A stretch of DNA of 64,000 nt from Gammaproteobacteria bacterium (GTDB lineage Bacteria > Pseudomonadota > Gammaproteobacteria > Pseudomonadales > Azotimanducaceae): the NCBI GenBank assembly GCA_016874135.1, contig VGVE01000005.1, positions 1 to 64,000 on the forward strand, in the 5' to 3' direction. The notes below the pieces were generated by a model that saw only the letters and a list, made by a program, of their open reading frames with translations, was not told where the DNA came from and made no database searches. Position numbers and translations under genes: made by a program. This document shows positions 1 through 7,533 of this stretch, piece by piece (positions within the stretch are counted from its first letter, which is position 1; every line of letters starts with the position of its first letter).

Positions 1-2
1 CG

Positions 3-812
3 GAGATCCTTCCGGCGGTGGACATCGGCCTCTTCGAACGCCTGATTTCCCAGAGTGTCGAATCTGACGGCCCCCATCTGTGGCAAGTAAAATGGTGGGC
101 GCAGATCGTGCGACTGCTTTTCTACTACCGCACGTATACGAAGTGGTCGCGCAAGGTGTTCACGCGGCACGAGGTTTTTGGCAGGGAGCATTGGGCCAAA
201 GTCCGCGGTCCGTGCATCGTTGTCTGCAATCACACCAGCCACTACGACCAGATGTGCATGATCAAGGCCCTGCCTTGGCGCGTCCGCGTCAACCTCTTCA
301 TCGGTGCTGCCGCGGATCGCTGGTTCCTCAAGGGTCGCAAAGAGATTTCGCTGCAGCCCTGGTACCAATCTCTGGTTGCGGGTCTCTATCCCATCCATCG
401 TGGTGGCGGTTCAAAAACACTCGACTATCCGAAGTGGCTGCTCGATCAGGGTGCGTGCCTGATGCTGTTTCCCGAAGGCACTCGCGCGCGCGGGCGACAT
501 CTCTCACCGTTCAAACACGGCGCGAGCATCCTCGCACTGGAGAAGAATGTTCCGATCGTACCGGTGTATCTCGAAGGTCTGCGGCGAATTCGCCCTCCTG
601 GCAAGAAAGAAGCAGTGCCGGGACCTGTGGCGGCCCATGTTCTGGATCCGCTCTTTTTCGAACCGGGCACAACCGTGCCACAGGCGACTGAGCGGCTGTA
701 TATGGCGATGAGGGCTGCGCACGATGCGGCCAACGCACGCGAGGACTCAACACGAGCCGCCCGCGAACGGGGTGAAGTGAAGGCAGAGCTCGCGGGATTA
801 GTTCCGCACTGA
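3..812 (+). CDS. PlsC-family lysophospholipid acyltransferase (5' end cut by window edge)
   Basis: Acyltransferase of the PlsC/LPLAT family, which moves an acyl group from acyl-CoA or acyl-ACP to a lysophospholipid-type acceptor at the inner membrane. Counting from the GTG at 18, the HX4D catalytic motif is NHTSHYDQ (H72, D77), and the acceptor-binding motif FPEGTR is at residues 151-156. A YPIHRGGG stretch lies between them. The reading frame is open to the left edge with no stop, so the true start is probably upstream and the protein may be longer or fused to another domain; the GTG at 18 is only the first in-frame start seen. The C-terminus is charged and Ala/Arg-rich. It lies beside phasin, WS/DGAT and PHA synthase genes, which fits a role in storage or membrane lipid synthesis. 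The substrate cannot be told. Confidence 0.88.
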   Translation, partial: EILPAVDIGLFERLISQSVESDGPHLWQVKWWAQIVRLLFYYRTYTKWSRKVFTRHEVFGREHWAKVRGPCIVVCNHTSHYDQMCMIKALPWRVRVNLFIGAAADRWFLKGRKEISLQPWYQSLVAGLYPIHRGGGSKTLDYPKWLLDQGACLMLFPEGTRARGRHLSPFKHGASILALEKNVPIVPVYLEGLRRIRPPGKKEAVPGPVAAHVLDPLFFEPGTTVPQATERLYMAMRAAHDAANAREDSTRAARERGEVKAELAGLVPH

Positions 813-839
813 TCCGCCGCTAACACAAACTGAGTCGCC

Positions 840-869
840 AAAAACAAACAAGCCCGCTTACGCGGGCTT
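840..869 (-). terminator. Intrinsic terminator after the phasin gene
   Basis: A perfect 8-bp stem (AAGCCCGC / GCGGGCTT, 850-869) with a 4-nt loop. Read on the minus strand it is followed at once by a T-rich run (GTTTGTTTTT, 849 down to 840). It lies about 110 nt past the phasin stop codon and has no T-run on the plus strand, so it serves minus-strand transcripts. Confidence 0.85.
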
Positions 870-979
870 GCCTGCCGCACCCGACCAGGGGAGGAGGGGA
901 GAGAGATGGTCGAGTGCGGTTAACCGGGACTAGAGGCGTCATGTCCCTTTTCTTGAGGCGTATTTCCTACGCGCTCTTC

Positions 980-1321
980 TTAGGCCGCTTTGGCGACGTC
1001 AGCCGGCTGCTCTGCTGGCTTGGCTGCATCAAACACTTTGCGCCATGCAGAACCGTTTGCCTGGAAAGCTTCCTTGACCAGCTCGTTGCGAGCCTTGACC
1101 GTTTCTTGGGTGCCGTTCCACAGCTGCTCAACGTAGGTGCGCTGCAGTTCGAAAAAACCGGCCGGATCTTTCGTTTCCGGGAGCTTCTTGCCGAATTCCT
1201 GATTGAACTCGATGTACTTGCGTACGGACTGGCCGTCGAATTCGGCGAGTTTGCGGAACCACTCGGCGTTCATCTCCATCAGGTCGCGGCCAAACTGGAA
1301 GCTCTTTTCGAATGCGTTCAT
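980..1321 (-). CDS. Phasin family protein
   Basis: A 113-residue phasin-like protein, expected to coat polyhydroxyalkanoate granules in the cytoplasm. It has the family pattern: a short alpha-helical protein starting with aromatic-rich helices (EKSFQFGRDLMEMNAEWF), then a long amphipathic helical body, and ending in an Ala/Lys/Pro-rich tail (AKPAEQPADVAKAA). No membrane span or signal peptide is visible. Translation starts at an ATG preceded by AAGGT. It is the last gene of a minus-strand group with the hydrolase, GNAT and WS/DGAT genes, but a 209-nt leader containing inverted repeats gives it its own likely promoter, and a strong terminator follows. A PHA synthase lies 3.4 kb away. The phasin call rests on composition, length and context. 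Confidence 0.82.
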   Translation of the reverse strand: MNAFEKSFQFGRDLMEMNAEWFRKLAEFDGQSVRKYIEFNQEFGKKLPETKDPAGFFELQRTYVEQLWNGTQETVKARNELVKEAFQANGSAWRKVFDAAKPAEQPADVAKAA

Positions 1322-1380
1322 GAGAAATTACCTTGTTGTCCCTTCGACCCGGAGGCCGTTAGGTTTGGGTTCGCACTTTT

Positions 1381-1420
1381 GCTGCAATGCACAACGACGC
1401 GCATTGTGCACTACAGCATA
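1381..1420. promoter_or_regulatory. Candidate PhaR-type operator upstream of the phasin gene
   Basis: The leader holds TGCTGCA-type words and a perfect inverted repeat TGCACAA (1388-1394) / TTGTGCA (1404-1410) with a 9-nt spacer. The 16 bases at 1405-1420 (TGTGCACTACAGCATA) match 13/16 with 4655-4670 in the DUF6489/phaC divergent region. PhaR repressors of PHA genes are known to bind TGC/GCA-rich palindromes, so a shared PhaR site is inferred, not shown. Confidence 0.5.
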
Positions 1421-1530
1421 TTGGTGCGCAAGCGTTTTTTGAAAACGACTGATTTCAATATTTAGATTTTTAAAATCAACAAGATAGATAGAAGCTTCGT
1501 GTCATCGGCCCGAGATCGAGTGCACAAATT

Positions 1531-2220
1531 TCAGCTGTAACGAGCCAACAGATCCGCCAAAAGCCGAAAAACTCCTGCATGACTACCCATACCGACATGT
1601 GTGGAGTGAACCGCGTGATGTTCGGTGTGGGGGTTGTACGGATCGATGCTCGCCTGCCATGCAACGACACCATCCGATTTCGAGTAGATGGAATGCACCG
1701 GCACCTTGATCGGCACCGATTCGCGCTGTGCCTGCAGATCGCTGGCTTCCTGCACTGAAAGCCCGCTCGCCCGCATGGCGTAAGCACCGATGGATGATGC
1801 ACCCGGACCACCCTGGATGGGAGTTCCCATGGTGATGACAGAACGAACGCTCCGTGCATCGCGTCTGGCTAACTCCCGCGCCAGCATGCCGCCCCGACTC
1901 CAGCCGATCAGCTGGACGGGTCGACCGTGCAATGCCGCATGATCTGCAAGCACAGGCTCAAGTTGATCAAGCAGTTTCAACAATGGCCCGCGATTGAGGC
2001 CGAGATTCCAGCCCTCCACCGAATAGCCGATCCGCTCAAGGAAACGGCGCAGCAGCCAGGTCGACGTGTCATCCGTCATGAAACCGGGCAACACCATTAC
2101 GGGCCCTTTGCCGCGGGGAACCTGCAGCACCAACAACGGCAACTGCGCGAGCAGCGCCGCGGCGTCAAACACCACCCGCCCTTCCAGAGCCTGATCAAAG
2201 AGTGAAGGCGGGCGGATCAT
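1531..2220 (-). CDS. Alpha/beta hydrolase (lipase/esterase-like)
   Basis: A 229-residue alpha/beta hydrolase without signal peptide. After the first strand (GPVMVLPGF, residues 39-47) comes the nucleophile elbow GWSRGG with Ser108, then a candidate acid in SKSDGVV (Asp183) and His208 in HSTHVGM, so a complete Ser-Asp-His triad is visible. The order resembles PGAP1/lipase-type hydrolases (MGTPIQGG after the elbow). The gene starts 19 nt after the GNAT gene stop and is probably co-transcribed with it and with WS/DGAT. In a storage-lipid locus it could be a neutral-lipid or PHA-related esterase, but the sequence alone does not settle the substrate. Confidence 0.82.
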   Translation of the reverse strand: MIRPPSLFDQALEGRVVFDAAALLAQLPLLVLQVPRGKGPVMVLPGFMTDDTSTWLLRRFLERIGYSVEGWNLGLNRGPLLKLLDQLEPVLADHAALHGRPVQLIGWSRGGMLARELARRDARSVRSVITMGTPIQGGPGASSIGAYAMRASGLSVQEASDLQAQRESVPIKVPVHSIYSKSDGVVAWQASIDPYNPHTEHHAVHSTHVGMGSHAGVFRLLADLLARYS

Positions 2221-2239
2221 GCACAGCTGAACAGAGTCG

Positions 2240-2842
2240 TCAGAGCCGTAGCGTGTGGTCCGCCTGGTCAGTCAGGCCATCCACATCGTGCGACATGATG
2301 ACGAGGTCGTGGGATCGACCGCGCCGATCTTCCACATAATCCGAGAGCAGCGCTTCAGGTACAAAACCGAGGCGCTTGAATGCGGCCTGTGCGCCGAGCT
2401 GATCCGGGGTCATGTGCGCCATCAGCTTCCTGAGGCCGAGCGCCTGGGCGATGTCGAAGATCTTTGCAGTGAGCTGGCGGCCGAGCCCGAGACTGCGATA
2501 GTCGGGCCCCACATTGACCCGGATTTCACCGACCCGGCGCGTCCAGCGCGCGGGGTTGCGGTCTACCGTCACATATCCCGCCAGGCGTTCGCCATCGAAG
2601 GCGAGGATGGAAACCGTAAGCCCGTTCACCACGTTTCGCAGCCAGTTTGCGACCGCGTCGGGACGCATGATGTCCACCCGAAGAAATAGCAGATCGCTCT
2701 CGGGTAGTTCTGCCGCAAAGTCGAGAATCGCCTGATCATCGCCTGACCTGGCCAGCCGCATTTCGATGACACGGTTATCGCTCAGCGTCACTTTCGCGGG
2801 AAAGCGATCAAGCAGGATCCGGTCAGGGTTAAGTTCCGTCAT
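2240..2842 (-). CDS. GNAT family N-acetyltransferase
   Basis: A 200-residue protein with the GNAT fold, which binds acetyl- or acyl-CoA and acylates an amine. The CoA-pyrophosphate-binding motif A appears as RSLGLGRQL after the strand VGEIRVNVGP, and a typical C-terminal part (AAFKRLGFVPEALLSDYV) follows. The N-terminus has a beta-strand segment (LSDNRVIEMRLARSGD). It lies 48 nt after the WS/DGAT stop and 19 nt before the hydrolase start on the same strand, so it belongs to the putative storage operon. The acceptor is unknown; many GNAT genes of this general type are still unassigned. Confidence 0.85.
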   Translation of the reverse strand: MTELNPDRILLDRFPAKVTLSDNRVIEMRLARSGDDQAILDFAAELPESDLLFLRVDIMRPDAVANWLRNVVNGLTVSILAFDGERLAGYVTVDRNPARWTRRVGEIRVNVGPDYRSLGLGRQLTAKIFDIAQALGLRKLMAHMTPDQLGAQAAFKRLGFVPEALLSDYVEDRRGRSHDLVIMSHDVDGLTDQADHTLRL

Positions 2843-2890
2843 GTGTTTACAGCCTTGTCAGCGGAATTGATGGCATGAAATCAATTGGAA

Positions 2891-4345
2891 TTAGCTGGAC
2901 TGGGATTGGCCTGCCTGGCCGCGCGCCGCGACCAGCAGCTCATCAAACGCCTGCACCACACCATCGGCCATCTGATCGATGTCGGGCATGAGGCGTGGAT
3001 CCGCAACGAAATTGAAATACAGGTTCTGGTTATAGCTCACCACCGCAATGCCGAAGCCGATGTTCGCAGCGAGCATGAGCAGCGCCAGCGAATCGACGAT
3101 GCGGTGCCCGGCGAGATATTGCTGCGTCTGCACGCCCGGGATATTCGTACAGGTGAAGTTGTAACCCACCATCGGCAGGCGCGGTACAAAGTCTGGTGGC
3201 ACTGGCAGCGGAAACCGAGCTGCCAGCGCTGTGGGATCAAAGGCGGAGCCAACAAGCAGCGTGGGTGCCATCGTCACCGGCGGAAACGATGGCATGGTCT
3301 CTCTCATGAGTTCCATCGCCTGCGCTTCGCGGTTCTGCTTGATGTATTCTGTTTCCCAACGCACCTTGCGCAGTCGCTCGGTGATTTCCATGGGTTCGGC
3401 ATCAAACACGGGGAAAATCCCCGAGACCCTGTTGCCCAGAGCGCCCTTTTCATCTTCCCGGCGCACACTGACCGGCACCATGATCCGGAGGTGTTTGCCT
3501 TTTACGTTTTCCTTGCGTCCCACGAGGTAACGCGCGGCAGATTCCGCCACCACGGCGAGTACCACATCGTTCACCGTGCCGCCGAATGACCGGCGAATGT
3601 CTCTGAACGCACCGAATGACAACTTGCGCCAGCGGAAAATCCTCTTGGGACCCACCAACGCTGCATTCCACGGTGCCGTGATCACTGGTTCGGACATGAA
3701 CCGCGTCATCGACTCCGCGGCGCGGCGAAGCAACTCTGTACGACCCGGGAGATTAGCCACATTGCCGAACTGCATGCTCCAATTACCCGCAACTTCGATT
3801 GCGGCTTCACTGGCCAGCTCCATCGGTGTCTGGGCTTTTGCCGGCACCCATGGCGTTTCGGGTGCCGGTGGATGCCGAGCATCTTTTTGCAAATCAAACA
3901 GGATCATCGACAGATCGATACCCGATGCACCATCCACGAGTGCGTGATGGCCCATCAAGATCAGTACCGTGCACCCTTCGATACCCGTGATCAGGTACAT
4001 CATCCACAGGGGTCGCCTGCGATCGAGGAGACGTTCAGACAGCCGAACCGCTGCTTCCAGCGCATCGTTCGTTGACGAACCTTTGGGCATCACGTGCTCA
4101 CGCACGTGGAAATTGAGATCGAACTCCGGATCATCCACCCACTTCGGGTGAGCCAGATTGAAAGGCACGAACGCCAGCCGCTGTCGGTAAGGCGGAATCA
4201 GGTGGATGCGCGCCGCCATGTGATTGAAGAAGGTTTCGAAGCCGAGTTCGCCTTCGATGATGCAAAGCGTTGCGCCATGCATAGGAGCGCTGGCGGTTTC
4301 GGCATACAGGAAAGAAGCGTCGTGGTCGGTGAGGCGCATGGGCAA
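2891..4345 (-). CDS. Wax ester synthase/diacylglycerol acyltransferase (WS/DGAT)
   Basis: A bifunctional WS/DGAT-family O-acyltransferase that esterifies a fatty alcohol or diacylglycerol with acyl-CoA to give wax esters or triacylglycerol at the membrane or lipid droplet surface. Length (484 aa) matches the family. The catalytic motif HHxxxDG is present as HHALVDG (H133, H134, D138, G139). The N-terminus MRLTDHDASFLYAET is typical, as are PLW (112-114) and a C-terminal segment around NFTCTNIPG. Two hydrophobic patches could contact the membrane. It follows the DUF6489-like gene by 59 nt and precedes the GNAT gene by 48 nt. Next to PHA synthase and phasin, it suggests the cell can store both neutral lipid and PHA. 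Confidence 0.95.
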   Translation of the reverse strand: MPMRLTDHDASFLYAETASAPMHGATLCIIEGELGFETFFNHMAARIHLIPPYRQRLAFVPFNLAHPKWVDDPEFDLNFHVREHVMPKGSSTNDALEAAVRLSERLLDRRRPLWMMYLITGIEGCTVLILMGHHALVDGASGIDLSMILFDLQKDARHPPAPETPWVPAKAQTPMELASEAAIEVAGNWSMQFGNVANLPGRTELLRRAAESMTRFMSEPVITAPWNAALVGPKRIFRWRKLSFGAFRDIRRSFGGTVNDVVLAVVAESAARYLVGRKENVKGKHLRIMVPVSVRREDEKGALGNRVSGIFPVFDAEPMEITERLRKVRWETEYIKQNREAQAMELMRETMPSFPPVTMAPTLLVGSAFDPTALAARFPLPVPPDFVPRLPMVGYNFTCTNIPGVQTQQYLAGHRIVDSLALLMLAANIGFGIAVVSYNQNLYFNFVADPRLMPDIDQMADGVVQAFDELLVAARGQAGQSQSS

Positions 4346-4404
4346 TACTTCAGGCAGGGCCGGAGTCTTGTATCAGGGTGGGTAAAGTGGGAGCGGGTCT
4401 CTCG

Positions 4405-4638
4405 TTAACGGTCGGGCCTGTTTCCACCCGCCCCGGACAACAGCGAGAAAAATCCCTGCCAGGGCGCCATCGCACCGGCGAACATGTTCTTCACGAACTC
4501 TTCCCGCTGGTCCTGGCTCGCCTGCAGGTTTTCCGTAAACCGTTCGAGCATGTGTTGCTGGAAACCTTGCACATCAGGCAAACCCATGAACCGTCGCAGT
4601 TCTTCCGGCGTAAGGTCGACTTCAACGTTGAATTTCAT
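4405..4638 (-). CDS. DUF6489-like small protein, divergent from PHA synthase
   Basis: A 77-residue protein starting MKFNVEVDLTPEELRRFMGLPDVQ, a pattern I associate with the uncharacterised DUF6489 family of proteobacteria. The ATG at 4638 is chosen because similarity begins there; the frame stays open upstream but that part looks non-coding. After the conserved N-terminus comes a charged helix (residues about 25-50) and then a hydrophobic, Gly-rich tail (MFAGAMAPWQGFFSLLSGAGG) that could bind a lipid or polymer surface. The gene is divergent from phaC, 120 nt apart, and heads the minus-strand group with WS/DGAT. A role at storage granules is inferred from context only. Confidence 0.75.
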   Translation of the reverse strand: MKFNVEVDLTPEELRRFMGLPDVQGFQQHMLERFTENLQASQDQREEFVKNMFAGAMAPWQGFFSLLSGAGGNRPDR

Positions 4639-4654
4639 GCTTTGATCCACTTTG

Positions 4655-4672
4655 TGTGCTATGCAGCATAGC
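4655..4672. promoter_or_regulatory. Candidate PhaR-type operator between the DUF6489-like gene and phaC
   Basis: A perfect 7-bp inverted repeat with a single central base, GCTATGC-A-GCATAGC (4658-4672), lies 16 nt upstream of the DUF6489-like start and 87 nt upstream of phaC. The overlapping 16-mer 4655-4670 matches 13/16 with the block upstream of phasin (1405-1420). Its position between divergent genes would allow one regulator to control both directions. Confidence 0.5.
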
Positions 4673-4758
4673 CCGATGTGCCGCGTTCGACGAGGGGCAC
4701 GTATGATCCCCCTGACTAGCGCCCCGTAAACAGCGCCATCCGGCCAGGGGAAACTTCG

Positions 4759-6465
4759 ATGCCTCAAAAAACCTCCGAAAGCTCACCTTTGCCGCCCGGT
4801 TCCGGGCCGGACGGCGAATCGGTCGCCGACCGGACTGAGGGTGTGGCGTTGAGCGGTTTGCTCGGTGCCAATCCGGAGGCGGTGATAACGGCATGGCGTG
4901 AGTTTGCGGCGCAGCTCGGTCAACAGCCGCAGGTGGCGATGCGCCAACAGTTCGCCTATCAGAAAGAACTTGCCGGCATCTGGCTCGGCGATCAGCCCGA
5001 CGATGACCCGGACGATCCACGATTTGCGGACAAGGCATGGAAAGAAGACCCCATGTTCAGACGGCTGCGCCAGTCCTGGTTTGCCTGGACCCGCAGCCTC
5101 GATGCATGGCTCGACGCATCGGGCCTCGAAGGCATCGAGCGGCAGCGCGGTGCGTTTCTGCTCGAGATCGCCAAGGAAGTGTTTGCACCGGTGAACTCAC
5201 CCTGGACACCGGAAACCATCCAGCGCGCCATCGACACCCGCGGCCAGAGTCTATTGAGCGGCATCCGCAACTTCCTCGACGATCAGAAACACAACCACGG
5301 CTATCCCGCCATCGCTGATCGCAAAGCGTTCACGGTGGGGAAAGACGTCGCACCGACGGCGGGCAAGGTAATCTGGCGGGAGCCGCTGTTTGAACTCATC
5401 CAGTACACACCCGTTACCGCGGAGGTGCACAAGCGCCCGGTGCTCTATGTCTTCAGCCAGGTGAACCGTTTCTACCTCGGCGACCTGACGCTAGAACGCA
5501 GCCTATTCCGCCAACTACTGGAAGCAGGCATCCAGGTCTACGCCATCAGCTGGAAGAATCCACTGCCGGGACATGCCGGCTGGTCCCTAGAGACTTACGC
5601 GGAAGGTGTGATTACGGCCATCCGCGTCATGCGCAGGATCGCCGGCGTGAAACGCATCGATCTGATGGGTCTCTGCGCCGGAGGGCTGACGGCAGCGGTC
5701 GCCGCAGGTGTTCTGAACGCGCGCGGCGATAACTGGATCAAATCCCTGTCACTCTTTGTCTCGACCCTCGACAACCAGCCCGGCGACAGCGACTTCACAC
5801 TCTTCGTCACGGATGAAACGGTCGCCGCACAAAAGGCAAAGGTGCGTGCCGAAGGCATGATGCGGGAGCGCGACATACTCGAGATGTTCGCCATGCTCAG
5901 GCTCGATGAGAGCATCTTCAGCTTTGTGCGTAGCAACTACTTCCGCGGTGAAGCGCCACTCGCTCATCCACTGCTCTTCTGGTCCATGGACTACACGCGT
6001 GTGCCCGCCGAGATGCAGTGCGATTTCATTGATCTCGCGCACCACAACGCGCTTGCGAAAGGGCAATGGTCGGCGCTCGGCGAGAGGATCGATCTGCGCC
6101 AGATCCAATACCCGGTTTACATCATGGCTGGCACCACGGATCACATCACGCCTTGGCGCGGCTGTTACCGAAGCGTGCATCTTTTTGGTGGTGAAGTGCA
6201 GTTCGTCCTGACCAACCAGAATCACACGCAGACCATCAGTGCTGCAGCGGACAATCCGAAACTCAAGTTCTGGCTGAATCCGAAGCGTCCAGACGATGCA
6301 GACGATTGGATGAAAGGTGCCGAGGTGCATGCTGGCGACTGGCGCCAGCACTGGATCAAATGGCTCACCAAACGTTCAAAGCGGATCGAAGCGCCGAGCA
6401 AACAGGGCAACAAGCGTTACCCAGTGCTCGGCGATGCACCGGGCGATTACGTGCTCGAGCGCTGA
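4759..6465 (+). CDS. phaC: Class I poly(3-hydroxyalkanoate) synthase
   Basis: PHA synthase polymerises (R)-3-hydroxyacyl-CoA into polyhydroxyalkanoate on granules. At 568 aa the protein is close to the class I length. The lipase-like box is GLCAGG with catalytic Cys306, followed by Asp461 in AGTTDHITPW and His489 in NQNHTQT, so the full Cys-Asp-His triad is present with near-canonical spacing. The N-terminal domain includes YQKELAGIWLGDQPDDDPDDPRF and FLDDQKHNHGYPA, matching the start of class I enzymes. The ATG at 4759 has GGGGAAA ahead of it. It is divergent from the DUF6489-like/WS-DGAT group across a palindromic site. No phaA or phaB gene is adjacent, so monomers must come from genes elsewhere or from fatty-acid oxidation. 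Confidence 0.95.
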   Translation: MPQKTSESSPLPPGSGPDGESVADRTEGVALSGLLGANPEAVITAWREFAAQLGQQPQVAMRQQFAYQKELAGIWLGDQPDDDPDDPRFADKAWKEDPMFRRLRQSWFAWTRSLDAWLDASGLEGIERQRGAFLLEIAKEVFAPVNSPWTPETIQRAIDTRGQSLLSGIRNFLDDQKHNHGYPAIADRKAFTVGKDVAPTAGKVIWREPLFELIQYTPVTAEVHKRPVLYVFSQVNRFYLGDLTLERSLFRQLLEAGIQVYAISWKNPLPGHAGWSLETYAEGVITAIRVMRRIAGVKRIDLMGLCAGGLTAAVAAGVLNARGDNWIKSLSLFVSTLDNQPGDSDFTLFVTDETVAAQKAKVRAEGMMRERDILEMFAMLRLDESIFSFVRSNYFRGEAPLAHPLLFWSMDYTRVPAEMQCDFIDLAHHNALAKGQWSALGERIDLRQIQYPVYIMAGTTDHITPWRGCYRSVHLFGGEVQFVLTNQNHTQTISAAADNPKLKFWLNPKRPDDADDWMKGAEVHAGDWRQHWIKWLTKRSKRIEAPSKQGNKRYPVLGDAPGDYVLER

Positions 6466-6488
6466 TCTCAGTTCACTCGACACAGGGT

Positions 6489-7370
6489 CTACGGCTTGGT
6501 CAGCAGTGCTCCCATGAGTTCTGCCTGACGGGCCAGCCGCTCGGGATCCGGCTCACCGAAGTTCTTGAGGATTTCATCGAACCGGGCTGCCGCGGCATCG
6601 CGGAATTCCGCGTGCGGGAAGATGTACAGCGAATCCGCCTTGATGGCATCCACCACACGCTGCGCCACTTCAGCCGGTTCAATGCCCGTCTGCATCGCCA
6701 TCTGCATCACCTGGCTGTGCGCCTGAGCTGCCGCCTCCGCTTTATCCGCCGTCGGCGCAAGTGAATCGGGTCGCGTCCGCTCACTCTCGAGGATGCGCGT
6801 TCGAACCATCCCCGGACACAATACGGATACCCCGATTCCCGAAGCCGCCAGATCGGTGCGCAGCGCTTCCGACAATCCGACGACCGCAAACTTGCTGGCG
6901 TTGTACACACCAAGACCTGCGGAGGTGATCATCCCGGCCATCGACGCCGTGTTGACGATGTGACCGCCTTGCCCATGCGCCTGCATGCGGCTGACAAAGG
7001 TCTGCACACCGTTGATCACTCCGCCAACATTGACGCCCATCACCCAGTCCCAATCCTGGTAAGTGACCTGGTCGAGCGTACCGCCTCGGTAAACCCCGGC
7101 GTTGTTGCAGAGCACATGCACGGCACCCAGGCGCGCCTCAACTTCGTCAGCGACCTTCGCATACCGGGCCCGGTCCGTCACATCGAGCTGCACCGCCATG
7201 ACTTCGGTGTTGCTGCCGGTCAATGCCGCCTTCGCTTCCGCCAGTGCCTTTTCGTTGACGTCGGCGATGACCACCCGCATGCCTTCATTGACGAGGGTCT
7301 GGGCCAGCGCGAGGCCAATTCCACTCGCACCGCCAGTTACGAATGCGGTTTTTCCCTGCAGTTCTTTCAT
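6489..7370 (-). CDS. Short-chain dehydrogenase/reductase (SDR)
   Basis: A classical NAD(P)-dependent SDR of 293 aa. The Rossmann motif TGGASGIG is at 12-19, followed by ADVNE (36-40), NNAG (89-92), a Ser in NTASM (about 143) and the catalytic YNASK (Y156, K160). The ATG at 7370 is preceded by GAGGGGCAG and starts MKELQGKTAFVTG, so the longer open frame upstream is not used. The C-terminal 60 residues are longer than a minimal SDR. Asp37 after strand 2 suggests NAD(H) preference. It converges on phaC with 23 nt between the stops; it is not a typical PhaB, and its substrate is unknown. Confidence 0.9.
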   Translation of the reverse strand: MKELQGKTAFVTGGASGIGLALAQTLVNEGMRVVIADVNEKALAEAKAALTGSNTEVMAVQLDVTDRARYAKVADEVEARLGAVHVLCNNAGVYRGGTLDQVTYQDWDWVMGVNVGGVINGVQTFVSRMQAHGQGGHIVNTASMAGMITSAGLGVYNASKFAVVGLSEALRTDLAASGIGVSVLCPGMVRTRILESERTRPDSLAPTADKAEAAAQAHSQVMQMAMQTGIEPAEVAQRVVDAIKADSLYIFPHAEFRDAAAARFDEILKNFGEPDPERLARQAELMGALLTKP

Positions 7371-7483
7371 CTGCCCCTCTCCTTCCGTATGTCTTCGGGA
7401 TTCAAGCCTAGGCGCCGGACTTCCGCCGAACAAAGTGATGCTGGTACCGATACCCGCCCAAGTCTCAGACTCTCCTCCACTAC

Positions 7484-7509
7484 AGCACGGGACAACACAG
7501 GACCGTGCT
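7484..7509. promoter_or_regulatory. Inverted repeat in the SDR / GH3 divergent region
   Basis: AGCACGG (7484-7490) and CCGTGCT (7503-7509) form a perfect 7-bp inverted repeat with a 12-nt spacer, ending 24 nt before the GH3 start codon. It could be an operator or a 5'-UTR hairpin; no regulator gene is adjacent. Confidence 0.35.
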
Positions 7510-7533
7510 CCGTCGAATGGAGCTGGATAAACC

